Assembly (NCBI GenBank): GCA_047971485.1
Contig: JBKDZR010000148.1
Coordinates: 1-8,015, forward strand
Length of the DNA stretch: 8,015 bases
DNA from: JBKDZR01 sp047971485
GTDB lineage: Bacteria; Pseudomonadota; Alphaproteobacteria; Rhodobacterales; Rhodobacteraceae
Reading direction: 5' to 3'
Position 1 is the first letter of the stretch. Each line of letters opens with the position of its first letter. This document shows, one piece after another, positions 1-6,654 of the stretch. Made by a program: the position numbers and the translations under genes. The notes below the pieces were generated by a model that was not told where the DNA came from, did not search any database, and saw nothing but the letters and a program-made list of their open reading frames with translations.

Positions 1-1508
1 GCAACGAGGCCCGGCATCGCCAGGGGCAACAGGATGTGGAACAAGGTCCGGGCATCGCTCGCACCATTCACCCGCGAGGATTCCCCTAGTTCCTGTGCGA
101 TTGAGGCCGCAGCTGAGGCAGCCGCCCGCCCCGCATAGGGCAGGGTCATGACCAAAAAGGCGATGAACAGGATCCACGTCGTGCCGTAAAGCTTCAGGGG
201 CGCCGCCGAAAAGGCAAGGATAAAGGCCACGCCGATCACCGTATGGGGGATCGTTGCGGGGATCCCCGTAAGGGCATCGGCAAAGCGCCGTGATCCCGGG
301 GACCGGCTGAAATGCAGCATTGCTGCCCCGGTCACCAGCATGTTCACGGTCGCAACGCCAAGGCCCAGCGTCAGGCTGTTGATCAGGCCTGACACGGTAT
401 AGCGGTTCTCGAACAGGACATTGCGGAAGTTCTCGAACGTGAAGGCAGACGGGTCGATCTGCGGCGTCCAGAAGGGCTGAAGCGAGACAAGCACCAGGCC
501 GAGCAGCGGCAGCACCGCCGTGAAGATCAGGTAAAGCCCCGCGACACCCCGGATCACCGGGCGCAACCGGCCAAGACGCACGGGTGTCACCCGAAACCCT
601 TTACCCGACATCGCAGCATTGCGGCCGCCCCTGACCAGCAGGCTTTGCCCCACGAGAAGCAGTTGCACGAAGACAAGCATCACCAGGGCAAGCACCAGGG
701 CGGGGCCGGTCTGCGCGGGGTATTCCGCCAGCAGACGGAAGATGAAAACCGACAAGACTTCAATCCGGGCACCACCGCCCAGAACAGCCGGAACCGAGAA
801 CAGGCTGACCCCCGAGATCACCCCCAGCAGCACCGAGGCCGCCAGCGCAGGCATCACCGCCGGCAGGGTCACCCGAAACATTGTTGCAAACGGGCCCGCC
901 CCCGAAATCCGCGATGCTTCCTCGACGGATGGGTCCAGACGCTGAAGTGCGGCCGAGATCACCAGATAGACATAGGGCACCGTGTACAGACCGGTGACCA
1001 CAACCAGACCGGACATCGTGTAGATGTCGAAGGGCCCCTGACGCAGATCAAGACCGACCCAGCCCAGCGGCACACGAATCACATAGTTCATCAGCCCAAC
1101 CCGGGGATCCAGCAGGACCGCCCAGCCAATCACACCGGCCACCGGCGGCACGATCAGCGCCGAAAGGGGCAGCAATTGCCCAGCGAACCCGAGGCTGGCA
1201 TCGCTGCGTTCATTTGCCCACGCCAGGGATGACCCGATGACCAGTGCCAGGCAGGTGGCGCCGGCAACCACAATGGCCGTGTTGCGCAACACACCGGGCA
1301 CGGTGTTGCGAAGCTCCCCCCCGGTAATGGCCTGCCATCCTTCGACGATCGCATCGAATTCCCGGACAATGGCCACGATCAGCGGGTAAATCACGGCAAA
1401 GGCGATCGCCCCAAGCAAAACCCATAGCAGGATCGAGAAAGGGGTTTGCCTACGCAGGCAGGCAAGACGCAAACGGCCGGGGGCAGCGGGCTGATCCAAC
1501 GCAACCAT
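1..1508 (-). CDS. ABC transporter permease, fused two-domain (FbpB-like), C-terminus cut by window edge
   Basis: Inner-membrane channel subunit of a binding-protein-dependent importer. About 502 residues are present and the frame is still open at base 1. Family members of this fused type are usually about 550 residues, so roughly the last 50 are missing. A first hydrophobic segment lies near residues 25-46. Each half carries the cytoplasmic EAA loop that docks on the ATPase: the first is at about 196-217 (EEASRISGAG, then RVTLPAVMP), the second at about 472-500 (QELGESSRVNGASD, then ILLPLAMPG). This shows two fused permease domains, as in ferric-iron (FbpB), thiamine (ThiP) and related systems. 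The ATG shares its A with the TGA of the ATPase gene (TGATG), which implies translational coupling. The substrate cannot be read from the permease. The adjacent CoA-dependent enzymes suggest an organic acid rather than iron, but that is inference. A binding-protein gene may lie beyond the left edge. Confidence 0.93.
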   Translation of the reverse strand, partial: MVALDQPAAPGRLRLACLRRQTPFSILLWVLLGAIAFAVIYPLIVAIVREFDAIVEGWQAITGGELRNTVPGVLRNTAIVVAGATCLALVIGSSLAWANERSDASLGFAGQLLPLSALIVPPVAGVIGWAVLLDPRVGLMNYVIRVPLGWVGLDLRQGPFDIYTMSGLVVVTGLYTVPYVYLVISAALQRLDPSVEEASRISGAGPFATMFRVTLPAVMPALAASVLLGVISGVSLFSVPAVLGGGARIEVLSVFIFRLLAEYPAQTGPALVLALVMLVFVQLLLVGQSLLVRGGRNAAMSGKGFRVTPVRLGRLRPVIRGVAGLYLIFTAVLPLLGLVLVSLQPFWTPQIDPSAFTFENFRNVLFENRYTVSGLINSLTLGLGVATVNMLVTGAAMLHFSRSPGSRRFADALTGIPATIPHTVIGVAFILAFSAAPLKLYGTTWILFIAFLVMTLPYAGRAAASAAASIAQELGESSRVNGASDARTLFHILLPLAMPGLV

Positions 1509-2707
1509 CACTTGTCCGCCTTCGGAAAGATGCGCGCCCGTTCGGCGGGGAAACAAACCTGACGGGCACAGCCCGGGTCGAATTTGGGTCCACCGGACAT
1601 GCTGCAAATTAGGGTCTCGGCCTCGATCTTCAGGACATATTCGGTCACAGCCCCCAGGTAGAGACTGCGCTCAAGGCGACCAGCCAGCATAGTGTCCGCC
1701 CCCGGTGGCGGCGTTTCCCCGGGGGGGATGACCGCGCAATGCTCAGGACGGATCACGACCGAAACGGTATCGCCAGCGGCCATGCGCTGCGTTGCAGGCA
1801 CACCCCGGATCGTCCCAAGCGCCGTTGAGACCTGCGCGTATTCCCCCTCAAGGCCCATGATCGTGCCATCCAAGATATTCGCAGCCCCCACGAAATCCGC
1901 GACATAGCGGGTTTTGGGGCGGTCATAGATATCTTCGGGCGTGCCCAGCTGTTCGAACTGACCATAATCCATCACGCCAATACGGTCGGCCAGGGCCAAA
2001 GCCTCGACCTGATCGTGGGTGACATAAAGGGCGGAAAAACCGACCCGTTCCTGCAGGGCGAGCAGCTCAATCCGCAGCCGGTCGCGCACCTTGGCATCCA
2101 GATTCGACAGCGGTTCATCTAACAAGACCAGACCGTCATCGGAAACGATGGTCCGGGCCAGCGCCACACGCTGCTGCTGGCCACCGGAAAGCTGGCCCGG
2201 ATAGGCATCCTCACGCCCGGCCAACCCAACGGTTTCCAATGTTTCGACCGCGCGGCGGCGCGCCTCTGCCCGTCCCAAACCCACGTTCCGCAACGGATAG
2301 GCAACATTTTCAGCCACGGTGAAATGGGGCCAAAGGGCGTAGGACTGAAAGACCATGTTCAGCTTACGCTTTTCGGGGGGCAGAAAAACCCCCTTCGCCG
2401 ACGAGAACACGGTCTTCCCATCGATCACGATCTCGCCTCCATCTGGTTCCTCCAGGCCGGCAATGCAGCGCAGCAACGTACTTTTCCCGCAGCCCGATGG
2501 TCCAAGCAGCACGACAAACTCGCCCGCGCCGATCTCAAGCGAAACGTTATCGAGCGCGACATGCTCCCCATGGCGAGTCCGATACACCTTTGTGAGGTTC
2601 CGCACCGTGACACGGGGACGATCGGACGCCCCCCCCCGGGCGGCGTGATCCGTTTCGCCCAGATCTGGAACCGACGACCCCCTTTGGCGCTGCATTTCTC
2701 CCACCAT
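1508..2707 (-). CDS. ABC transporter ATP-binding protein (Fe3+/spermidine/putrescine-type uptake family)
   Basis: Cytoplasmic ATPase that powers the adjacent permease. From the chosen ATG it has 399 residues. Walker A GPSGCGKST is at 69-77, the Q-loop Gln at 121 (VFQSYALWPH), the signature LSGGQQQR at 173-180, Walker B LVLLDE at 193-198, the D-loop SNLDA just after, and the switch His at 231 (THDQ). All catalytic motifs are intact. A C-terminal regulatory TOBE-like domain fills about 275-399, as in PotA, FbpC and relatives. The ATG at 2707 is preferred because GGAGGAAG precedes it by a good spacing. A TTG at 2737 would add ten residues but has no ribosome binding site. The protein carries an unusual N-terminal extension of about 30 residues before the ABC core (VTVRNLTKVY), encoded across a nine-G run. 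The stop overlaps the permease start. Substrate unknown; family assignment is firm. Confidence 0.95.
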   Translation of the reverse strand: MVGEMQRQRGSSVPDLGETDHAARGGASDRPRVTVRNLTKVYRTRHGEHVALDNVSLEIGAGEFVVLLGPSGCGKSTLLRCIAGLEEPDGGEIVIDGKTVFSSAKGVFLPPEKRKLNMVFQSYALWPHFTVAENVAYPLRNVGLGRAEARRRAVETLETVGLAGREDAYPGQLSGGQQQRVALARTIVSDDGLVLLDEPLSNLDAKVRDRLRIELLALQERVGFSALYVTHDQVEALALADRIGVMDYGQFEQLGTPEDIYDRPKTRYVADFVGAANILDGTIMGLEGEYAQVSTALGTIRGVPATQRMAAGDTVSVVIRPEHCAVIPPGETPPPGADTMLAGRLERSLYLGAVTEYVLKIEAETLICSMSGGPKFDPGCARQVCFPAERARIFPKADK

Positions 2708-2795
2708 CCAAGCTTCCTCCGGCCTACAGGATTGCAAAGCAGCCTAGTAGTTGATATCACATCGTGCAATAAAAATTCACATAATGGAAAATATC
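2708..2795. promoter_or_regulatory. Divergent promoter/operator region between importer and enzyme operons
   Basis: These 88 bases separate the two divergent start codons. The right half (about 2750-2795) is clearly AT-rich against a GC-rich background. It holds a perfect 8-base palindrome TGATATCA (2752-2759), a direct repeat TCACAT at 2757-2762 and 2777-2782 (20 bases apart, about two helical turns), and an imperfect dyad GTGCAAT-AAA-AATTCAC (2764-2780). Both operons must start here, so a shared operator is plausible. The IclR-family protein encoded at 6655-7449 is the nearest candidate regulator. I cannot place -35/-10 boxes with confidence: TTGATA (2751) and CATAAT (2780) on plus, and TTGCAC (2769-2764) on minus, are only weak candidates and are badly spaced. 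Confidence 0.6.
2713..2720 (-). promoter_or_regulatory. Ribosome binding site of the ABC ATPase gene
   Basis: On the minus strand the sequence reads GGAGGAAG, with eight bases between GGAGG and the ATG at 2707. It is the strongest Shine-Dalgarno match in this part of the window, and it decides the start in favour of 2707 over the upstream TTG at 2737. Confidence 0.8.
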
Positions 2796-3992
2796 ATGGC
2801 ACAAGCGCTTGATGACATACGGGTTCTCGACCTGACACACGTGATGGCAGGCCCGTTCTGCACGCGGCAGCTTGTTTTGCTGGGAGCCAAGGTCACAAAG
2901 ATCGAACGCCCCGGATCCGGCGATGTCATGCGCTACTATGGGCATGACAAACGGTTCGGACGGAACTCGGCAAACTTTGTTGGCTATAACGCGGGCAAAA
3001 GGTCAGTGGCGCTCGACATCTCGACGCCACAAGGGCGCCGCGCACTGCAACGACTGGTCGCCCGGTCGGATGTGCTGGTCGAGAACTTCCGCCCTGGCGT
3101 GATGGACAGGCGCGGTTTCGGCTGGGCGACCTGCCGCGAGATGAACCCCGATCTCATCTACTGCTCCATTTCGGGATACGGCAGCGATTCCCCCCTGCGC
3201 GACAACCCGTCTTACGACCATATCGCGCAGGCCATGTCCGGGCTGATGTCCCTGCAGGGCACAGAGGGCGATCCACCGATGAAGGTGGGGTTCCCCCTGA
3301 TCGACACCTTCGCGGGGCACATGGCAGCCTTTGCCATCCTGTCCGCCCTTCTGAGGCGCGAAAGAAGCGGTGGGGGGCAGCGGATCGAGGTTTCGATGAT
3401 CGACGCGGCCATGGTGCTGATGTCCTCCATGGTGCTGAAATACACGGCAACCGACGAGCTGCCGAAACGGGTGGGCAACAGTGGCTTCAGCCTGTCCGCA
3501 ACGGCGGACATGTTTCAGGCTGCGGATCGGCCGGTCTCGATCGGGGCAAACACCAACGAACAGTTCGCGCGGCTCTGCAAGGTGTTGGGCAAGGCGCATC
3601 TGATCGACGACCCACGTTATGGCGATCCCGCAGGCCGCTGGGAGCACGCCGCCCCCCTGCGCGCTGAGATCGAGGCCGCCTTTGCGACAAAACCCGCCGA
3701 AGAATGGGAGTCCCTGCTGAACGCCGACAGTGTGCCGGCAGCGGTGGTCCGCGATCTTGAAGGGATCGTCCATCACCCGCATTTCGAGGGCCGCAACACA
3801 TTCCTGAACATCGACGTTCCCGCGCTTGGGCGCACGATGACCGTTTTGAACGGCGGTTTCAGCGCGACAGAAGACGGACCAGGTGCGGCTGGATCTTCGC
3901 CGGATCTGGGGGAACACACCGAAGAGGTGCTGCGCGAACTTGGCTTCTCAGACGGTGAAATCGCGGAAATGACAGCCGGAGAACCGGCATGA
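2796..3992 (+). CDS. Family III CoA-transferase (CaiB/BaiF family)
   Basis: Transfers CoA from an acyl-CoA donor to a carboxylic acid. In this operon it probably activates the substrate for the two downstream gene products. From the ATG at 2796 it has 398 residues, normal for the family. The N-terminus RVLDLTHVMAGPF with GAKVTKIERPGSGD (30-43) is the typical Rossmann-like entry. VENFRPGVMDRRG (95-107), ISGYG (125-129) and YDHIAQAMSGLMSLQG (140-155) follow. Asp170 in FPLIDTFAG matches the catalytic Asp of formyl-CoA transferase (Asp169), which forms the anhydride intermediate. GGGQRIEVSMIDA (192-204) is also conserved. The start at 2796 is preferred because GGA lies seven bases upstream. The ATG at 2784 (+4 residues) and the TTG at 2751 lack a visible ribosome binding site. 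The stop overlaps the next start as ATGA. Specificity within the family (for example formyl, carnitine, phenyllactate or succinyl-type donors) cannot be decided by eye. Confidence 0.93.
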   Translation: MAQALDDIRVLDLTHVMAGPFCTRQLVLLGAKVTKIERPGSGDVMRYYGHDKRFGRNSANFVGYNAGKRSVALDISTPQGRRALQRLVARSDVLVENFRPGVMDRRGFGWATCREMNPDLIYCSISGYGSDSPLRDNPSYDHIAQAMSGLMSLQGTEGDPPMKVGFPLIDTFAGHMAAFAILSALLRRERSGGGQRIEVSMIDAAMVLMSSMVLKYTATDELPKRVGNSGFSLSATADMFQAADRPVSIGANTNEQFARLCKVLGKAHLIDDPRYGDPAGRWEHAAPLRAEIEAAFATKPAEEWESLLNADSVPAAVVRDLEGIVHHPHFEGRNTFLNIDVPALGRTMTVLNGGFSATEDGPGAAGSSPDLGEHTEEVLRELGFSDGEIAEMTAGEPA

Positions 3993-5107
3993 ACGATGCA
4001 CTTGCGGCCATCCTTGCCCACCCCGAGGCCGCCGGACGCCAACACAAGGCGGCGGGCGGCATTGTGCTGGGCACGCTCGGCGCAGCCGCCCCGGCCGAGG
4101 TGATCCGGGCCGCCGGCACCCTTCCTGTCCGCCTGCGGGGCGACGCGGCAAGCGGCACCGCACAGGCGGATGAATGGATGGAACCCGTGCAGGAAGGCGC
4201 CCTCAGAACGATCTTCCAGCGGCTGATTTCCGGCGATTATGACTGGCTGGACGCCCTCATCGTTCCGCGTAGCTCAGAACAGCTCTTGCAGTTTTATCAC
4301 CTCGCCGAACATGTGCGACAGGCGAGACCCGATACCCCGTTGCCCCAAATCTATCTTTTCAACCTTCTGCAGACACCCAAACCGCGCAGCACACGCTTTG
4401 ACCGCGCGGAAATCGCGCATCTGAGACAGATGCTGGCCACCCTGACGGGCCGCCCGGTGACCGATGATGCGATCAGGGCAGAAGTACGCAAGGCAAATGC
4501 CATGCGCCGCCAGATCACGGCCCTGTCCAGCGCGCGGCGGCAGGGCGGTCCGGCCGTGTCAGGGTCTGACGTTCTGGCGCTTTCGGTGGCGGGGCAAGTC
4601 ATGCCAACCGACGAGGCCACTGCGCTTATCAAACAGGCCCACGACTGGATCCGGCCCCGGACCGGACCGCAGATCCTGCTTTGGGGAAGCTCTCTGGATA
4701 ACACTTGTCTTACCCAGACCGTTGAAGATGCCGGCGCCCCAATCGTTGCCGAAGACCACGATTGGGGCGAACGGGTCTGGCACCATGAGGTCGCCAAAAC
4801 GGATGACCCGATCGATGGGCTAGTAGAGCACTATCAATACCACGCCCCCACGCCCCGCCTTGCGGTCGAGGCCGAGGACGCGCGCTTCGAAGCCTTGCTC
4901 GACGAGGTGCGCCCCAATGGCGTGATCCTTGCCCTGGAAGCCAATGACGACACGATCGGATGGGATGTGCCCCGCCGCGTGCAGGCCGCCAAGGCACGTG
5001 GCATCCCGTCACTCACCCTCACGCGCCTGTCGTTTTTCGAGCAAAGCCCGGACACGACAGAACGGGTTAACATGTTCATCCGCTCCCTTGAAGAGACCAC
5101 ACAATGA
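3989..5107 (+). CDS. 2-hydroxyacyl-CoA dehydratase/benzoyl-CoA reductase family, beta-type subunit (HgdB/HadC-like), cluster cysteines missing
   Basis: A 372-residue protein whose layout follows HgdB/HadC/FldC beta subunits (about 375 residues). It has GTLGAAAPAEVIRAAGTLPVRL (starting near residue 28; the family has GTYC..P.EI..AAG..P), DALIVPRSSEQ (88-98), the diagnostic PAVSGSDVL (188-196), LLWGSSLDN (230-238), EDHDWGERV (255-263) and a final GVILALEANDD (311-321). In canonical enzymes the cluster-binding cysteines sit in TTCD-, NCTG-, CSC- and ACH-type motifs. Here the aligned positions read SSEQ, HDWG, HAPTP and AND. The only Cys in the protein is residue 240. It therefore probably cannot hold the usual [4Fe-4S] cluster, although the fold is kept. 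The ATG has GGAG seven bases upstream and overlaps both neighbours by ATGA. It likely forms a heterodimer with the next gene product. The exact reaction is unknown. Confidence 0.85.
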   Translation: MNDALAAILAHPEAAGRQHKAAGGIVLGTLGAAAPAEVIRAAGTLPVRLRGDAASGTAQADEWMEPVQEGALRTIFQRLISGDYDWLDALIVPRSSEQLLQFYHLAEHVRQARPDTPLPQIYLFNLLQTPKPRSTRFDRAEIAHLRQMLATLTGRPVTDDAIRAEVRKANAMRRQITALSSARRQGGPAVSGSDVLALSVAGQVMPTDEATALIKQAHDWIRPRTGPQILLWGSSLDNTCLTQTVEDAGAPIVAEDHDWGERVWHHEVAKTDDPIDGLVEHYQYHAPTPRLAVEAEDARFEALLDEVRPNGVILALEANDDTIGWDVPRRVQAAKARGIPSLTLTRLSFFEQSPDTTERVNMFIRSLEETTQ

Positions 5108-6393
5108 CCGAGCACCGCACATCCCCGCCCGGATCGATGAACCTGACCCCCCTGGCCCGGGCGCGGCAGAAATCATGGTTTACCGACTTTCGTCGCCGGG
5201 CCATCGAAGAGGATGAGCCCTATGTCATTGCGGCGGCCGTTTCTCCACATGAGATCTTTCATGCGATGGACGTCCCCCTTGTCACCAATACCTGGTATTC
5301 GTCGATCATCTCGGCCAAGCGCCTCTCTCAGCATTACTTCGATCTGATGGATCGCCTTGGTTATCATGCGGATTTGCCCCGCTATCTCAGCCTGCCCATG
5401 ATTTCGACGCTGGATGGCGACCCCGAGAAGGCCCCCTATGGCGGCCTGCCGAAACCCGCGATGATTCTGGATCGTCTCAGGGGGGAATACGCGCAACGCA
5501 TTTCAACCCAATGGGCGCGGGCCTTCGATTGCCCGACCTTCTTTCTGGATGTCCCAGCCCAGCGTCATCTGACGACCGACTGGTGGACCCAATCCCAGCA
5601 CAATTGGGAACAGCTCTATGAAAGCGACCGGCTGGACTATCAGGTTGAACAGATAGAAGAGCTGATCGCCCACGCCGAAACCCGCTTTGGGCGCCTGCTG
5701 GACCGCGACGTGCTGACCGAGCAAATGCACCGGATCAACCGTGCCGGCGAGTATCTGGACGAAGCACGTGGCCTGATCGCCGCGGCCCGCCCCTGCCCAA
5801 TCGCGCTGCCCGACCAGTTGACCAACGTTATGGCCGCAACATGGAATCGCGGCTCGGCATGGGCCGTTGACCACATGAAAGCCTATCGGGACGAGATCCA
5901 GGATCGGGTCACACAGGGATACGGGATCTGCCCGAACGAAAAGCACCGGCTTTTGTGGCTGAACACCGGCCTGTGGTTCAACACCGGCTTTTACCGCCAG
6001 TTCGAGGAAAGCCACGGCGCCGTCTTCGTCTGGTCCATGTATTCAAACTACTTCTCCGACGGCTATCGAAAGTACTTCGACGGCGATCCGCTGCGCGCGC
6101 TTGCTGCCCGGTCCATCTCGATGAATGAACAACTTCATCTGCCCCCGTGGATGGCCGGCTGGATCCTGAAACAGGCCCAGGATTTCGGGGCCTCCGGCGC
6201 GGTTATGCTGACCCCGACAGGGGATCGCCTGTCAGCCTATGGCACGCGGGCCTGCAAGAAAGCACTGGAAGAGGCAGGACTGCCGGTTCTGGAACTTGAG
6301 GCCAGCATGGTAGATGCCCGCCTCTGGGACAACGACCTGATGACCCGCCGGGTCGGGTACTTCATCGAAAACAGGATCGATCTGCGACGGTAA
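5104..6393 (+). CDS. 2-hydroxyacyl-CoA dehydratase/benzoyl-CoA reductase family, alpha-type subunit (HgdA/HadB-like), divergent
   Basis: A 429-residue protein, slightly longer than typical alpha subunits (HadB/FldB, about 410). Recognisable blocks are PHEIFHAMDVPLVTNTWYSS (48-67), YGGLPKPAMIL (112-122), FDCPTFFLDVP (141-151), ICPNEKHRLLWLNTGLWF (275-292), HGAVFVWSMYSNYF (304-317) and a C-terminal TRACKKALEEAGLPVLELE (381-399) followed by RRVGYFIE. In canonical relatives the region before YGGLP has a CSYVR-type cysteine and the following strand an SNTC-type cysteine. Here these read LPRYLSLPM (91-99) and ILDRLRGEY (121-129), with no Cys. Cys384 may match the third ligand. The other cysteines are 143, 231 and 276. 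So at least two of three cluster ligands appear lost. The start overlaps the previous stop (ATGA), with GAAGAG eight bases upstream. The ATG at 5137 is a weaker alternative. It presumably pairs with the 372-residue subunit. Family assignment is good; function is open. Confidence 0.82.
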   Translation: MTEHRTSPPGSMNLTPLARARQKSWFTDFRRRAIEEDEPYVIAAAVSPHEIFHAMDVPLVTNTWYSSIISAKRLSQHYFDLMDRLGYHADLPRYLSLPMISTLDGDPEKAPYGGLPKPAMILDRLRGEYAQRISTQWARAFDCPTFFLDVPAQRHLTTDWWTQSQHNWEQLYESDRLDYQVEQIEELIAHAETRFGRLLDRDVLTEQMHRINRAGEYLDEARGLIAAARPCPIALPDQLTNVMAATWNRGSAWAVDHMKAYRDEIQDRVTQGYGICPNEKHRLLWLNTGLWFNTGFYRQFEESHGAVFVWSMYSNYFSDGYRKYFDGDPLRALAARSISMNEQLHLPPWMAGWILKQAQDFGASGAVMLTPTGDRLSAYGTRACKKALEEAGLPVLELEASMVDARLWDNDLMTRRVGYFIENRIDLRR

Positions 6394-6439
6394 GCGCGGT
6401 GTGCAGGCTGTCTGGGCCCCGCGTCTTCACCGCCACCGA

Positions 6440-6463
6440 ACAGGCCCGTGGTACACCGCCTGT
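6440..6463 (+). terminator. Possible 3' hairpin of the enzyme operon
   Basis: A perfect six-base inverted repeat ACAGGC...GCCTGT encloses twelve bases, inside which GTG and CAC can pair around a GTA loop. It lies 47 bases after the stop of the alpha-type subunit. No T-run follows, so it is not a classical intrinsic terminator. It could be a 3' stabilising hairpin or chance in GC-rich DNA. Confidence 0.25.
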
Positions 6464-6577
6464 CGCAAGAGGTCGGCGCAGGCCATCGCCCACCCACGTT
6501 TCCTCGACTGCAATCTACTGCCAAATCTGCAGCGCGTTCACACAAAGCGCCAAAGCGATTGCCCTTGCCCTCAGGAA

Positions 6578-6606
6578 TTGACATGTAGCGGCGTCCGCCT
6601 TGCATT
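6578..6606 (+). promoter_or_regulatory. Candidate promoter of the IclR gene
   Basis: A perfect -35 hexamer TTGACA (6578-6583) is followed after 17 bases by TGCATT (6601-6606), a weak -10 matching three of six consensus bases. Transcription would begin near 6613, giving a leader of about 40 bases before the TTG at 6655. This would place the in-frame TTG at 6610 outside or at the very edge of the transcript, supporting the downstream start. Confidence 0.4.
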
Positions 6607-6641
6607 AGATTGAAGTGGCATCTCTTATACGATGATCGCTT

Positions 6642-6647
6642 GAGGAG
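6642..6647 (+). promoter_or_regulatory. Ribosome binding site deciding the IclR start
   Basis: GAGGAG lies seven bases before the TTG at 6655, an ideal Shine-Dalgarno arrangement. No comparable site precedes the in-frame TTG at 6610. Confidence 0.75.
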
Positions 6648-6654
6648 ACGACAT

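Larger units (their letters stand above)
6394..6654. other. Intergenic region between enzyme operon and IclR gene
   Basis: These 261 bases lack a convincing gene. Short open frames on both strands (for example 6399-6581 plus) show no recognisable protein features. The stretch holds a hairpin-forming inverted repeat at 6440-6463 and a candidate promoter with a perfect TTGACA at 6578. It suggests that the regulator is transcribed separately from the three-gene operon. Confidence 0.6.

Noticed and set aside
645..1232. A 195-codon plus-strand frame rich in His, Gln and Arg
   Set aside because: It is antisense to the permease gene, its composition is that of a reversed membrane-protein frame, and no ribosome binding site or family is seen.
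2324..2812. A 162-codon plus-strand frame crossing the ATPase gene and the divergent promoter
   Set aside because: It is antisense to conserved ABC motifs, overlaps the CoA-transferase start, and has no recognisable protein features.
3003..3917. A 304-codon open frame on the minus strand
   Set aside because: It lies entirely antisense to the CoA-transferase gene, shows no recognisable domain, and is an expected by-product of high-GC coding DNA.
5503..6015. A 170-codon minus-strand frame
   Set aside because: It is fully antisense to the alpha-type dehydratase-family gene, with no independent coding evidence.
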